This document shows, piece after piece, positions 1-8,403 of a stretch of DNA of 35,258 nucleotides. Both the position numbers and the translations under genes were made by a program. The notes under the pieces were generated by a model that saw only the letters and a list, made by a program, of their open reading frames with translations, was not told the DNA's origin and did no database searches. The stretch comes from Firmicutes bacterium UBA7510 (GTDB taxonomy: Bacteria > Bacillota > Clostridia > Tissierellales > Sedimentibacteraceae), in contig DLNM01000023.1 in the NCBI GenBank assembly GCA_002479485.1, positions 1 to 35,258 on the forward strand. Direction: 5' to 3'. The first letter of the stretch is position 1. Every line of letters begins with the position of its first letter.

Positions 1-142
1 TCATGAAATCACCACCATTATTATATTTTGTTGAAGAATATATATTTTTATACTAACGATTAATTGTTATTTATTATATGTCATATACATAAAATGTTAT
101 ATATTGTTAAATTTTTAATTAATTACATTTTATTAAATTATG

Positions 143-167
143 TAGTAATATTATTATAATATTACTA
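143..167. repeat. Perfect 11-bp inverted repeat before the GNAT gene
   Basis: The arms tagtaatatta (143-153) and taatattacta (157-167) are perfect reverse complements separated by 3 bases. The repeat ends directly against the AAAGGAG ribosome-binding site of the acetyltransferase gene. It could be a repressor operator or a 5' UTR hairpin. The region is very AT-rich, so chance symmetry is more likely than usual. The rest of bases 1-142 shows no supported gene. Confidence 0.5.
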
Positions 168-182
168 AAGGAGACGTTTGCA

Positions 183-635
183 ATGTATTTGAGAAAAGCT
201 GATATAAATGATGTAGACTATCTATCAGAACTGGTATATAACTCTGAAAATAGTCTAAATTTTGATGAAAATTACATGTGTATTTTCGAAGATAAATATA
301 ATGTTAACAAAGAATTTATTGAAAATAGCTACTCATTTTGTATGGTTCAAGATGAAGAAATATTAGGTTTTTTAGGCTTGCAGGAAAATGAAGCCACATT
401 TGAGTTAGAATTTTTTTATATTAAATCTGACTATATAGGTAAAGGATATGGTAAAATAATGTTTCAACTCTTGATAGAGGAGTGCAAAGCGTTAAATATT
501 AAGGAGTTTAATTTAGTTACAAGCCCAGAGTCAATGAATTTTTATGCTAACTTAGGAGCAGTTAAAATTGGAGAGATAAAATCACTTATAGATTGCAATA
601 GAATAATTCCTAAATTAAAATTTGTAGTTAATTAG
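183..635 (+). CDS. GNAT family N-acetyltransferase
   Basis: A 150-residue cytoplasmic protein with the GCN5-related acetyltransferase fold, which moves an acetyl group from acetyl-CoA to an amine. The acetyl-CoA pyrophosphate loop is visible as IGKGYGK at residues 85-91, after the beta-strand ATFELEFFYI. Near the C-terminus, SPESMNFYANLGAVKIGE matches the usual GNAT motif B, where a residue on the last helix contacts CoA. The ATG at 183 follows AAAGGAG at 168-174 with reasonable spacing, and a perfect inverted repeat sits just upstream. The glycerate kinase gene follows after 17 bases, so the two are probably co-transcribed. Neither the substrate (small molecule or protein N-terminus) nor a named subfamily can be read from the sequence. 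Confidence 0.88.
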   Translation: MYLRKADINDVDYLSELVYNSENSLNFDENYMCIFEDKYNVNKEFIENSYSFCMVQDEEILGFLGLQENEATFELEFFYIKSDYIGKGYGKIMFQLLIEECKALNIKEFNLVTSPESMNFYANLGAVKIGEIKSLIDCNRIIPKLKFVVN

Positions 636-652
636 TTTTTAAGGAGCTATAT

Positions 653-1789
653 ATGAAAATAATAATTGCCTGTGATTCGTATAAGGACACTTTGTCTGCA
701 TTTGAAGTATGTGAAAATATTGAAAAAGGAATTAAAAAAATAAACAAAGAAATTAATGTAATAAAAATTCCTATGGCTGATGGCGGAGAGGGTACTGCTA
801 ATGCAATACAAAATATCTTAGGCGGTGAAACAGTAGAGGTATTAGTTAATGATCCGTTGTTTAGAAAAATTAGGTCAAGCTATGTATATATTGAAAAAAC
901 TAAAACTGCTATAATTGAAATGGCTAGAGCTTCAGGTCTGGAGTTGTTAGAGTTAAGTGATAGAAACCCAATGAATACTACAACTTATGGAACTGGTGAG
1001 CTTATACTTGATGCAATTAATAAGGGCTGCAATAACTTATTAATCGGTATAGGCGGTAGTGCTACAAATGATGGCGGTATTGGTATGGCACACGCTTTAG
1101 GTGTGAGATTTTATGATAAGAGCAAAAATGAGATATCGTTAACGGGTAAGGGCTTATTAGATTTAAAAAGTATAGATATCAATAATTTAGATAGTAGAAT
1201 AAAAGATTGTAATATAAAAATAATGTGCGATGTTGACAATGTTTTGCACGGTCAATATGGAGCTGCCTATGTATACGCTAAGCAAAAAGGTGCAAATGAA
1301 AGTATGATACATGCACTTGATGATGGATTGATATATTATGCTAATGTTATAAAAAATTCATTAAATTATGATGTATCAAATATTAAAGGTGCTGGAGCTG
1401 CCGGAGGACTTGGAGCAGGAATAATAGTATATTTAAACGGAACAATTCAAAGAGGTATTGATGCTGTTATAGACATAGTAAATTTAGAAGAGAAAATTAA
1501 AGATGCTGATTTAGTTATAACTGGAGAAGGACGGATAGATTACCAAACTAAATTTGGTAAAGTACCATATGGAGTTGCACAAATAGCTAAAAAACACAAT
1601 AAACCAGTCATAGCTATATGTGGCTCGATAGGTAAAAAATACGAAGAATTATATAACTGTGGAATTGATGCAATATTTGCTACAACAGCTATTCAGACAT
1701 CAATCGAAGAGTATAAAAAAACAACTCCAAAGCAGCTTGAGCAAATGTCAGAAGCTATAGTAAGAACATTTTTTAAAAAATCATTGTAA
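653..1789 (+). CDS. glxK: Glycerate kinase, type I (GlxK/GarK family)
   Basis: A 378-residue cytoplasmic kinase that phosphorylates D-glycerate with ATP (to 2- or 3-phosphoglycerate, depending on the enzyme), feeding glycerate into lower glycolysis. The length is normal for the family. Conserved blocks are all present: the N-terminal IACDSYKDTLSA, the PMADGGEGTANA loop near residue 42, GIGGSATNDGGIGMAHALG near residue 130, a Gly/Ala-rich AGAAGGLGAG stretch, and ITGEGRIDYQTKFGKVP near residue 285. The start has a clear AAGGAG 8 bases upstream. No glycerate-producing gene lies nearby, so the source of substrate is unknown. The family assignment is very secure. The gene symbol follows the family and is not proven for this organism. 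Confidence 0.95.
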   Translation: MKIIIACDSYKDTLSAFEVCENIEKGIKKINKEINVIKIPMADGGEGTANAIQNILGGETVEVLVNDPLFRKIRSSYVYIEKTKTAIIEMARASGLELLELSDRNPMNTTTYGTGELILDAINKGCNNLLIGIGGSATNDGGIGMAHALGVRFYDKSKNEISLTGKGLLDLKSIDINNLDSRIKDCNIKIMCDVDNVLHGQYGAAYVYAKQKGANESMIHALDDGLIYYANVIKNSLNYDVSNIKGAGAAGGLGAGIIVYLNGTIQRGIDAVIDIVNLEEKIKDADLVITGEGRIDYQTKFGKVPYGVAQIAKKHNKPVIAICGSIGKKYEELYNCGIDAIFATTAIQTSIEEYKKTTPKQLEQMSEAIVRTFFKKSL

Positions 1790-1979
1790 AATGATTTAAA
1801 TGATTTATAATAGTAATAGTAGTCATTTTTTTGGATATATTTATAGAATATAAGTTATCAAATTTATAAAAATGAATTCAAAAAAGATTAAAAAAAGGTA
1901 GAAGTAAAATTGATTATCAATAGTAATTTATTTAGATATTTCAATGAAATACTTCAATAAAGTAAATTAGAGGTGGATT

Positions 1980-2486
1980 ATGAAGTATTTCATAAAAGAA
2001 TGGGTTGTACCCGCATTAATAGCATTAGTTATAGTTTTATTATTAAACACATTTGTTTTTCAACTTGTTACAGTTCCGACTGGGTCTATGATTAGCACAA
2101 TAATGCCAGGAGATAAGCTGTATGTAAATAAGATTTTTGACATAGGAAAAGTTAGACGTGGAGATATTTTAGTATTTAAATCCCATGAATTAGATAAACA
2201 CTTAGTTAAAAGACTAATTGGATTGCCTGGGGAAACAGTTGAAATTAAATCAAATGGGGATATATATATTGATGGAGCTAAAATTGATGAACCTTATGCA
2301 GTTCAGTCAACATGTGAAGAACAAACCTTCAATATTCCAGAGGATAGCTATTTCTTTTTAGGAGATAATAGACCATATTCAAAGGATGCAAGAGCGTGGG
2401 AAAATCCTTACATCAACAAAAAAGATGTAATAGGAGAAGCTGTTTTTAGATTCTTCCCTTTCAGTAGAATAGGCAAGATAGAATAG
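1980..2486 (+). CDS. lepB: Type I signal peptidase, copy 1
   Basis: A 168-residue membrane-anchored serine protease that removes signal peptides from exported proteins on the outer face of the membrane. One N-terminal membrane segment (about residues 10-31) is followed by box B, VPTGSMISTIMPGD, with the catalytic Ser36. Box D, HLVKRLIGLPGE, carries the general-base Lys77, and box E is GDNRPYSKDARAW. The protein is short, as in typical Gram-positive SipS-type enzymes. The ATG follows AGAGGTGG. A close paralogue begins 36 bases after this stop codon, so the pair arose by tandem duplication. The 190 bases upstream show weak promoter-like sequence but nothing decisive. Confidence 0.95.
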   Translation: MKYFIKEWVVPALIALVIVLLLNTFVFQLVTVPTGSMISTIMPGDKLYVNKIFDIGKVRRGDILVFKSHELDKHLVKRLIGLPGETVEIKSNGDIYIDGAKIDEPYAVQSTCEEQTFNIPEDSYFFLGDNRPYSKDARAWENPYINKKDVIGEAVFRFFPFSRIGKIE

Positions 2487-2522
2487 TTAATAAATTATAA
2501 TAAATTATAATTGAGGGGATAT

Positions 2523-3029
2523 ATGAAATATTTTATAAAAGAATGGGTAATACCCTTTTTAATTGCATTAGTAATAGTCTTATTATTAAACATTTTTGTG
2601 TTTCAGATAATGACTGTCCCAACTGGCTCAATGATTGATACAATTATGGAAGGGGACAGATTATTTGTGAACAAAATATTTAATATTGAAGATGTAAAAC
2701 GAGGAGATATTTTAGTATTTAAGTCACATGAATTAAAAATAAACCTTGTAAAAAGATTAATTGGATTACCAGGTGAAACTGTTGATATTAAATCTAACGG
2801 TGATGTCTACATAAATGGAGCTAAATTGGATGAGCCATATGTAATTAAGTCAACTGGTATAGAACAAACATTTAATATACCAGAAGATAGTTACTTTTTT
2901 TTAGGAGATAATAGACCAATTTCAAAGGATGCAAGATATTGGGTTAATCCATATATAAATAAAAAAGACATTAAGGGAGAAGCTGTTTTTACAGTCTACC
3001 CATTTAATAGAATAGGTAAATTAGAATAA
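2523..3029 (+). CDS. lepB: Type I signal peptidase, copy 2
   Basis: A second signal peptidase of exactly the same length (168 residues) as its upstream neighbour, and nearly colinear with it. Catalytic Ser36 lies in VPTGSMIDTIMEGD and Lys77 in NLVKRLIGLPGE, and box E is GDNRPISKDARYW, so both copies should be active. An in-frame TTG at 2511 is not used as start, because GAGGGG at 2513-2518 is the ribosome-binding site for the ATG at 2523. The differences lie mainly in the stretch between the catalytic boxes and in the substitution of YPF for FPF near the C-terminus. The copies may differ in substrate preference or serve as dosage. Confidence 0.94.
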   Translation: MKYFIKEWVIPFLIALVIVLLLNIFVFQIMTVPTGSMIDTIMEGDRLFVNKIFNIEDVKRGDILVFKSHELKINLVKRLIGLPGETVDIKSNGDVYINGAKLDEPYVIKSTGIEQTFNIPEDSYFFLGDNRPISKDARYWVNPYINKKDIKGEAVFTVYPFNRIGKLE

Positions 3030-3043
3030 TATTAATAAAGTAG

Positions 3044-3119
3044 ATAGTGTGAAAAAATATTTCACACTATGGAAGAATCAAAAATTATAGTGCCGTAAAA
3101 CGGTGTAATGGAGGTAATT
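3044..3119 (+). repeat. Intergenic hairpin element, copy A (before pepD)
   Basis: Stem 1 pairs atagtgtgaaa (3044-3054) with tttcacactat (3060-3070), 11 bp. It is followed by the family's ggaagaatcaaaa sequence, whose second arm is lost here. A third small stem, tgccgt/acggtg (3091-3105, with wobble pairs), comes next. The element ends at GGAGG (3110-3114), the ribosome-binding site of pepD. No T-tract follows stem 1, so it is not an intrinsic terminator on this strand. Confidence 0.75.
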
Positions 3120-4562
3120 ATGACAAGAGTATTAGAAGGCTTAAAGCCAGAAAAAGTATTTTATTATTTTGAGGAAATTACAAAAATACCTCATGGTTCA
3201 AAAAATGAAAAGCAAATTTCTGATTATTTATATAATTTATCAAAAAATAAAGGTTGGGAAGTTATACAAGATGAAGCTTTAAATATAATTATAAGAAAAC
3301 CAGCTACTAATGGTTATGAGAATGCACCTATGGTATTACTCCAAGGTCATATGGACATGGTTTGTGAGAAAAATGAGGGTATTGAGCATGACTTTGAAAA
3401 AGATCCTCTTAAGCTAAGAATAATAGATGGTCAATTATACGCTACGGAAACTACTTTAGGTGCTGATAACGGAATAGCTGTTGCAATGATTCTTGCTATA
3501 TTTGATTCTAATGACATTGCTCATCCTGCACTTGAGGCTTTAATAACTGTAGACGAAGAAATGGGGATGACAGGTGTTCAAAAGCTTGATGGAAGCATGA
3601 TTAAATCAAAACATCTTATAAATCTTGATAGCGAGGCAGAAGGTGTTTTAACAGCAGGTTGCGCTGGTGGTGGAGAAATATTCTTTAAGGTTCCTGTTGA
3701 AAAAGTAAAATCAAATATGAGTACTACTTGTAAATTAAAAGTTAGCGGATTAACTGGCGGTCATTCAGGTGCAGATGTTCATAAGGAAAAGGGATATTCA
3801 ACTAAATTATTAGCAAGATTATTATATGATTTATTAGATGAAATTGAGCTTGTGAGCTTTAATGGTGGTTCAAAACCAAATGCAATTCCAAGGGAAGCAA
3901 AGGCAGTTATCAAAACCAATAATTTAGATAATGTAAAAGAAAAAATTGCTAAATGGAACAAGACATTTAAAAATGAATATTCTTTTACTGATCCTGATGT
4001 AGTAGTAACAATTGAAGATGCAGAAAATGTTTCAGAAGTATTAAATAAAGAGGTTGCAGAAAAAGTAATTGCATGTATCAGCATAGTTCCAGTTGGAGTA
4101 TTATCAAGAAGTACAGCTATAGATTTAGTTATTTCATCAAATAACTTAGGTATAGTTACTACAGATGAAAAATATATAACAATAGATTGTCATCCAAGAA
4201 GTTCAGTTATGTCATTGTTAACAGAGAGCTTTGAGCCTGCTATGAGACAATTAGCAAAATACCTTAATGTTGAGTATTCAGCTGGAGGATTTTATCCTGG
4301 TTGGGAATATGCAAAAGAATCAAAAATAAGAGATATTTGTGCACAAACATATAAGGAAATTTCAGGTAAGGAGTCTCATATAGAAGCAATCCATGCAGGG
4401 CTAGAATGTGGATACTTATTAGAGAAATGCAAGTCTCTTGTTGATGCAGTTTCAATAGGACCTAACATGGCAGACATACACTCACCTAATGAGCATTTAG
4501 ACATTAAATCTGTTGAAAGTACATTTAATTATTTGTGTGAGATATTAAAAAGAATAAAATAA
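3120..4562 (+). CDS. pepD: Aminoacyl-histidine dipeptidase (M20 family, PepD)
   Basis: A 480-residue zinc metallopeptidase of the M20C family that cleaves Xaa-His and other dipeptides in the cytoplasm. Metal and catalytic motifs can be read in order: GHMDMVCEKN (His77, Asp79), TTLGADNGIAVAM with the bridging Asp, TVDEEMGMTG with the catalytic Glu and a metal-binding Glu, and the late IHAGLECGYL and DIHSPNEHL blocks. A central lid domain (GLTGGHSGADVHKEKG) is present. An ATG at 3108 is in frame but overlaps the GGAGG (3110-3114) that serves the ATG at 3120, so the later start is chosen. The gene lies behind hairpin element A and ends at a strong bidirectional terminator. Confidence 0.95.
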   Translation: MTRVLEGLKPEKVFYYFEEITKIPHGSKNEKQISDYLYNLSKNKGWEVIQDEALNIIIRKPATNGYENAPMVLLQGHMDMVCEKNEGIEHDFEKDPLKLRIIDGQLYATETTLGADNGIAVAMILAIFDSNDIAHPALEALITVDEEMGMTGVQKLDGSMIKSKHLINLDSEAEGVLTAGCAGGGEIFFKVPVEKVKSNMSTTCKLKVSGLTGGHSGADVHKEKGYSTKLLARLLYDLLDEIELVSFNGGSKPNAIPREAKAVIKTNNLDNVKEKIAKWNKTFKNEYSFTDPDVVVTIEDAENVSEVLNKEVAEKVIACISIVPVGVLSRSTAIDLVISSNNLGIVTTDEKYITIDCHPRSSVMSLLTESFEPAMRQLAKYLNVEYSAGGFYPGWEYAKESKIRDICAQTYKEISGKESHIEAIHAGLECGYLLEKCKSLVDAVSIGPNMADIHSPNEHLDIKSVESTFNYLCEILKRIK

Positions 4563-4575
4563 ATATAATGACATT

Positions 4576-4616
4576 AAAAAACTGGATATTATCATTTTGA
4601 TTTTATCCAGTTTTTT
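4576..4616. terminator. Bidirectional intrinsic terminator between pepD and the AraC-type gene
   Basis: aaaaaactggata (4576-4588) and tatccagtttttt (4604-4616) form a perfect 13-bp stem with an A-tract on one side and a T-tract on the other. It works for both convergent genes. It overlaps the last codons of the minus-strand regulator gene. Confidence 0.9.
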
Positions 4617-5347
4617 GGTGATACGCCGTAATAGTTTTTAAAAGCTTTAGAAAAAACAAATATATCATCATAGCCAACCATAAAGCAGACTTCTGTTACA
4701 CTATGATTGGTCTGCAATAGGTTTTTCGCTTCAAGCATTCTTTTTTTAGTTAAATATTCCTTCATCGTTATACCGACACTATCCTTGAAAATGTTAGATA
4801 AATAGTGCCTGTCAAGATTTACAATTTTAGCTATATCCTCGATATATATTTTTCTCATATAGTTGTTGCTGATGTAATTTTTAACTATTTCTATATGATT
4901 ATCTCTTTTTTCCTTAATAAATATGTATGAAAAAACAGCAAACAGCTTGCCAGTAAGAAATTCTTCTCTAGTTCCGGGATATTCATTTATATTGAGCATT
5001 TCCTGAAAAATATTAGAGGGCATTTTAAAAACTGGAGTTTCAATGTTATCAAGTTTTTTAGCCAAATTACCGTTAAATCCAATCCATATATAATACCAAG
5101 GTTCATACTTGTCTGCAACATATGTTGTAATTTCATCGGGTTTTATCAAAAAGCATTCACCCTTTTTGACATGATAGGTTTCATTGGCTGTGTAAAAAAC
5201 TCCTTTTCCATTTACAACATAATGTATCAAATAGTGACTACGTTTAGCAGGCCCAAAGCTATGAGAGCTTTTACAATATTCATGTCCACATATCAACGGA
5301 TTCAAATCATAAAAATTTTTATTTTCAATAGCAAAATCTACGTACAT
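4592..5347 (-). CDS. AraC family transcriptional regulator
   Basis: A 251-residue regulator with an N-terminal cupin-like sugar-sensing domain (residues about 1-140, including the typical HYVVNGKGVFYTANETYHVKKGECFLIKPDE block). The C-terminal AraC double helix-turn-helix (about 155-251) includes IEDIAKIVNLDRHYLSNIFKDSVG and the family signature VTEVCFMVGYDDIFVFSKAFKNYYGVSP. The ATG at 5347 has GGAGG on the minus strand at 5358-5354. It is transcribed divergently from the alpha-galactosidase gene across a 113-base gap, the usual arrangement for an MsmR/RafR-like activator and its target. It therefore most likely responds to an alpha-galactoside such as melibiose or raffinose. That ligand is inferred from the neighbour only. 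Confidence 0.92.
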   Translation of the reverse strand: MYVDFAIENKNFYDLNPLICGHEYCKSSHSFGPAKRSHYLIHYVVNGKGVFYTANETYHVKKGECFLIKPDEITTYVADKYEPWYYIWIGFNGNLAKKLDNIETPVFKMPSNIFQEMLNINEYPGTREEFLTGKLFAVFSYIFIKEKRDNHIEIVKNYISNNYMRKIYIEDIAKIVNLDRHYLSNIFKDSVGITMKEYLTKKRMLEAKNLLQTNHSVTEVCFMVGYDDIFVFSKAFKNYYGVSPKNWIKSK

Positions 5348-5392
5348 GTTTAACCTCCTATATCTTACATTTTAACATATAATACTTACTTT

Positions 5393-5437
5393 TTGTAATG
5401 TTTTTTTATATTAATTTATAATATAATTTTATTACAA
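5393..5437 (+). promoter_or_regulatory. melA promoter flanked by an inverted repeat
   Basis: TTGTAA (5393-5398), an 18-base spacer and TATAAT (5417-5422) form a sigma-A-like promoter for melA. The -35 box is part of TTGTAAT (5393-5399), which recurs inverted as ATTACAA (5431-5437) just after the -10. The inverted pair could be a regulator-binding site. It is visible only as sequence symmetry in an AT-rich region. Confidence 0.5.
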
Positions 5438-5460
5438 ATATAAAAAACAGGAGTGAAATT

Positions 5461-6783
5461 ATGATTAAAGTAACTTTTATGGGTGCAGGCAGTACAATAT
5501 TTGCTAAAAATGTTTTAGGAGATATAATGCTTACACCATCTATTCGAGATGCTGAAATAGCTTTATATGACATAAATGAGGAGAGACTTAACGAATCATA
5601 TGAGTTAATTGTTGCAATAAACAAAAATTGCAATGAATCAAAAGCCATAGTGAAAAAATATTTGGGTGTAGAAAACAGAAAAGAAGCTCTAAGAGGTGCA
5701 AATTTTGTTGTTGATGCAATTCAAGTAGGTCTTTATGATCCATGTACAATTATAGACTTTGAAATACCAAAAAAATATGGTCTTCGTCAAACAATTGCAG
5801 ATACAATTGGTATAGGAGGAATTTTCAGAGCTTTAAGAACAATTCCTATACTTAAGGACTTTGCTAATGATATGGAGGAGGTGTGTCCAAATGCATGGTT
5901 TTTAAACTATACAAACCCAATGGCTATGCTTACAGGATACATGCTTCGTCATACTAACATCAAAACAGTTGGACTATGTCACAGCGTACAAGGCTGCTCT
6001 AGAGAATTATTAAAGGGATTGGGAATAGAGGTTGATGGATTCATTGATAAAATAGCTGGTATTAACCACATGGGTTGGCTATTGGAAATTACAGATATGA
6101 AAGGTAACGACTTATATCCGTTAATAAGACAAAAGGCTTCAGAGAAGAATAAAAATGAAAAGCATAATGATATGGTGAGATATGAGTATATCAGATACTT
6201 TGGACACTACTGTACAGAAAGCAGTGAACATAATGCAGAGTATAATCCATTTTTTATTAAGTCTAAATATCCTGAGCTAATTGATAAATTTAATATACCT
6301 CTTGACGAGTATCCAAGAAGATGCATAAATCAAATAGCTAGCTGGAAAAAACAAAAAGAAGATTTATATCTTGGAGGCAAAGTAACTCATAAAAGAACTA
6401 CAGAATATGCTTCATACATAATGGAGGCTATGGTAACTAACATGCCTTACAAAATAGGTGGAAATGTTATGAACAATGGATTGATAACAAATTTACCTTC
6501 TAATGCTTGTGTTGAGGTACCATGTATGGTTGATGGTTCTGGTATTAACCCTACAGTTATTGGTGATATACCTCAGCAACTTGCAGCAATGAATATGACA
6601 AATATTAATACACAGCTATTAACAATAGAAGCTGCTGTATCTAAAAAAAGAGAAACAGTATATCAAGCGGCATTATTAGAGCCACACACAGCTGCAGAAC
6701 TTTCAATAGATGACATAGTAAAAATGTGTGACGAGTTGCTCGAAGCACATCAAGCTGTTGGATTTATGAAAGAGTATAAATAA
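5461..6783 (+). CDS. melA: Alpha-galactosidase, glycoside hydrolase family 4 (MelA-like)
   Basis: A 440-residue cytoplasmic GH4 enzyme that hydrolyses alpha-galactosides by an NAD+- and Mn2+-dependent redox mechanism. The N-terminal Rossmann loop FMGAGSTIFAKNVLGD binds NAD. GLCHSVQG carries the metal-ligand Cys in the CHS form typical of MelA rather than of alpha-glucosidases, and GINHMGW supplies the metal-binding His. The FGHYCTESSEHNAEYNPFFIK and PLDEYPRRCINQIASW blocks also match remembered enterobacterial MelA. The ATG has CAGGAG upstream. There is no transporter next to it, so sugar uptake must be encoded elsewhere. Expression is probably controlled by the divergent AraC-type regulator. 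Confidence 0.94.
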   Translation: MIKVTFMGAGSTIFAKNVLGDIMLTPSIRDAEIALYDINEERLNESYELIVAINKNCNESKAIVKKYLGVENRKEALRGANFVVDAIQVGLYDPCTIIDFEIPKKYGLRQTIADTIGIGGIFRALRTIPILKDFANDMEEVCPNAWFLNYTNPMAMLTGYMLRHTNIKTVGLCHSVQGCSRELLKGLGIEVDGFIDKIAGINHMGWLLEITDMKGNDLYPLIRQKASEKNKNEKHNDMVRYEYIRYFGHYCTESSEHNAEYNPFFIKSKYPELIDKFNIPLDEYPRRCINQIASWKKQKEDLYLGGKVTHKRTTEYASYIMEAMVTNMPYKIGGNVMNNGLITNLPSNACVEVPCMVDGSGINPTVIGDIPQQLAAMNMTNINTQLLTIEAAVSKKRETVYQAALLEPHTAAELSIDDIVKMCDELLEAHQAVGFMKEYK

Positions 6784-6824
6784 ATTAGAACTAAGCTTAA
6801 TTTAGAGGAAGATAGAAAATAAAT

Positions 6825-6872
6825 AAAAAAATGCTACTCATAATATGCGTAGCATTTTTTTTATTTATTTTC
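6825..6872. terminator. Bidirectional intrinsic terminator after melA
   Basis: atgctac (6831-6837) pairs with gtagcat (6849-6855), flanked by an A-tract before and a T-tract after. The symmetry extends outward into aaataaaa/ttttattt. It serves both melA and the convergent carboxyltransferase gene. A related stem occurs at 9015-9043. Confidence 0.87.
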
Positions 6873-6906
6873 AATTCCTAATTATAATATTTTGCTCTGA
6901 AAAATA

Positions 6907-8280
6907 TTATATCGTTCCTCTTTCAGAATTCTCATACTCTTTAAAACGTCTTTTTTCTAAGAATTCCTTAGTAACCTGTGGGAATAATGTATATGATAAT
7001 ATATCTTCTACAGATTCTGCTAAGTCACCTATTTCTTTTTTGTTCTTTTCAAATTCATCTTCCAACAAATCTGCTGGTCTAATAGTAATAACTTTTTCGT
7101 CTCCGATGATTTTTTTAGTTACTTCATCAGAAATCTTTACTGCTGGTTTACCATATAGTCCTTGAACGTATTTTTTAATTTCTGTTGGAATAATTTTATA
7201 TCTTCCGCCAGATATAATGTTAAATACTGCTTGAGTACCAACCATTTGGCTCATAGGAGTTACAAGTGGTGGATATCCTAAATCTTCTCTAACCTTTGGA
7301 ATTTCAGCAAGCACGTCTTCATATTTGTCAGAAGCATTTAATTCCTTCATTTGTGATATCATATTAGACATCATACCACCAGGTACTTGGAATTGTAATG
7401 TCTTAGGCTCTGTCATAAGTACTTTTGTACTTAATGTTTTATTTTCTATATATTTATTCATTATCGGTTTAAAATAATCAGCTACTTTTCCTAAACAATC
7501 AACATCTATTCCAGTATCATATTCAGTACCTTTTAGCGTATGTACTAGTGACTCTGTAGCAGGTTGTGATGTACCTGATGAAAGTGGAGATATAGCAGTA
7601 TCAACTATGTCAATACCTGCTTCTATAGCTTTTAACATAGTCATTTGAGCTATACCGCTTGTACAATGGTTATGAAGCTCAATTGGAAGTTTTGTAACCT
7701 TTTTAATGTCTTTTATTAAGCCGTATGCATCATAAGGTAATAAAATTCCTGACATATCTTTTATACATATTGAGTCTGCACCAACAGATTCGAATTGTTT
7801 AATTAAATTTATATAAAATTCTTTAGTATGAATAGGGCTTGTTGTGTATGATATAGCACATTGACAATGAGCACCTTCTTTTTTTACTGTATTAATTGAT
7901 TTTTCAAGATTTCTGATATCATTTAAAGCGTCAAATACTCTTACAATATCAATACCCTCTGATATAGCTTTCTTTAAAAATAATTCAACAATATCATCTG
8001 CATAGTGTTTGTAGCCTAGTATATTTTGACCTCTTGATAACATTTGAAGCTTTGTATTCTTAGCTCTTTTTCTTATTTGTCTTAATCTGTCCCATGGATC
8101 TTCATTAAGAAATCTTAAGCATGCATCAAATGTAGCTCCACCCCAAACCTCCATTGAATAAAAGCCTGCTTTATCCATTTCTTCAACTATTGGTAAAATT
8201 TCATTATTTGACAATCTTGTCGCTATTAAAGATTGATGACCATCACGTAATGAAGTTTCGGTAATTTTTACTTTTGCCAT
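6907..8280 (-). CDS. Biotin-dependent carboxyltransferase subunit (5S / OadA / PycB-like)
   Basis: A 457-residue TIM-barrel carboxyltransferase that moves CO2 between carboxybiotin and pyruvate or oxaloacetate. Family motifs are TSLRDGHQSL with metal-binding Asp13, the active-site lysine Lys174 in CIKDMSGIL (carbamylated in relatives), and the metal ligands HNH at 203-205. The PYC/OADA conserved domain (about 280-440) includes VPGGMMSNM. The protein stops before any biotin domain: there is no AMKM motif and no Pro/Ala linker. The length fits the 5S subunit of transcarboxylase or a truncated OadA. No biotin carrier, Na+-pump beta subunit or biotin carboxylase lies in the window, so its partners are elsewhere. 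The ATG follows AAAGGAG, and it is divergent from an Lrp-type regulator. Confidence 0.9.
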   Translation of the reverse strand: MAKVKITETSLRDGHQSLIATRLSNNEILPIVEEMDKAGFYSMEVWGGATFDACLRFLNEDPWDRLRQIRKRAKNTKLQMLSRGQNILGYKHYADDIVELFLKKAISEGIDIVRVFDALNDIRNLEKSINTVKKEGAHCQCAISYTTSPIHTKEFYINLIKQFESVGADSICIKDMSGILLPYDAYGLIKDIKKVTKLPIELHNHCTSGIAQMTMLKAIEAGIDIVDTAISPLSSGTSQPATESLVHTLKGTEYDTGIDVDCLGKVADYFKPIMNKYIENKTLSTKVLMTEPKTLQFQVPGGMMSNMISQMKELNASDKYEDVLAEIPKVREDLGYPPLVTPMSQMVGTQAVFNIISGGRYKIIPTEIKKYVQGLYGKPAVKISDEVTKKIIGDEKVITIRPADLLEDEFEKNKKEIGDLAESVEDILSYTLFPQVTKEFLEKRRFKEYENSERGTI

Positions 8281-8334
8281 TTTTTATGTTCTCCTTTCTA
8301 ATATTTTTCATATTAGTTTGTCTATTTTAATTAA

Positions 8335-8362
8335 ATTTTATTGACTTTTCATATAATCTCAA
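8335..8362 (-). promoter_or_regulatory. Possible promoter of the carboxyltransferase gene
   Basis: On the minus strand, TTGAGA (8362-8357) is followed after 16 bases by TAAAAT (8340-8335), a plausible but weak sigma-A promoter about 55 bases before the ATG. The AT-rich background makes this tentative. Confidence 0.35.
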
Positions 8363-8403
8363 ATAAATAATTTATAATTTGCTTAAATTTATAAAGTTAT
8401 TAC

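Noticed and set aside
1..60. End of an upstream gene at the left edge
   Set aside because: Plus-strand frames run only 3 to 17 codons before a stop, with no recognisable motif, so no gene can be supported.
1790..1979. Terminator (aaatga...tcattttttt near 1797-1833) after the glycerate kinase gene
   Set aside because: Only a 6-bp stem with a loop of about 20 bases can be drawn. This is too weak to list in AT-rich DNA.
3108..3122. Earlier starts for pepD (3108), secA (13828), the EamA gene (10653), lepB copy 2 (2511) and tupB (28539)
   Set aside because: Each early codon overlaps or precedes the GGAGG-type site that is correctly spaced for the later ATG, and has no site of its own.
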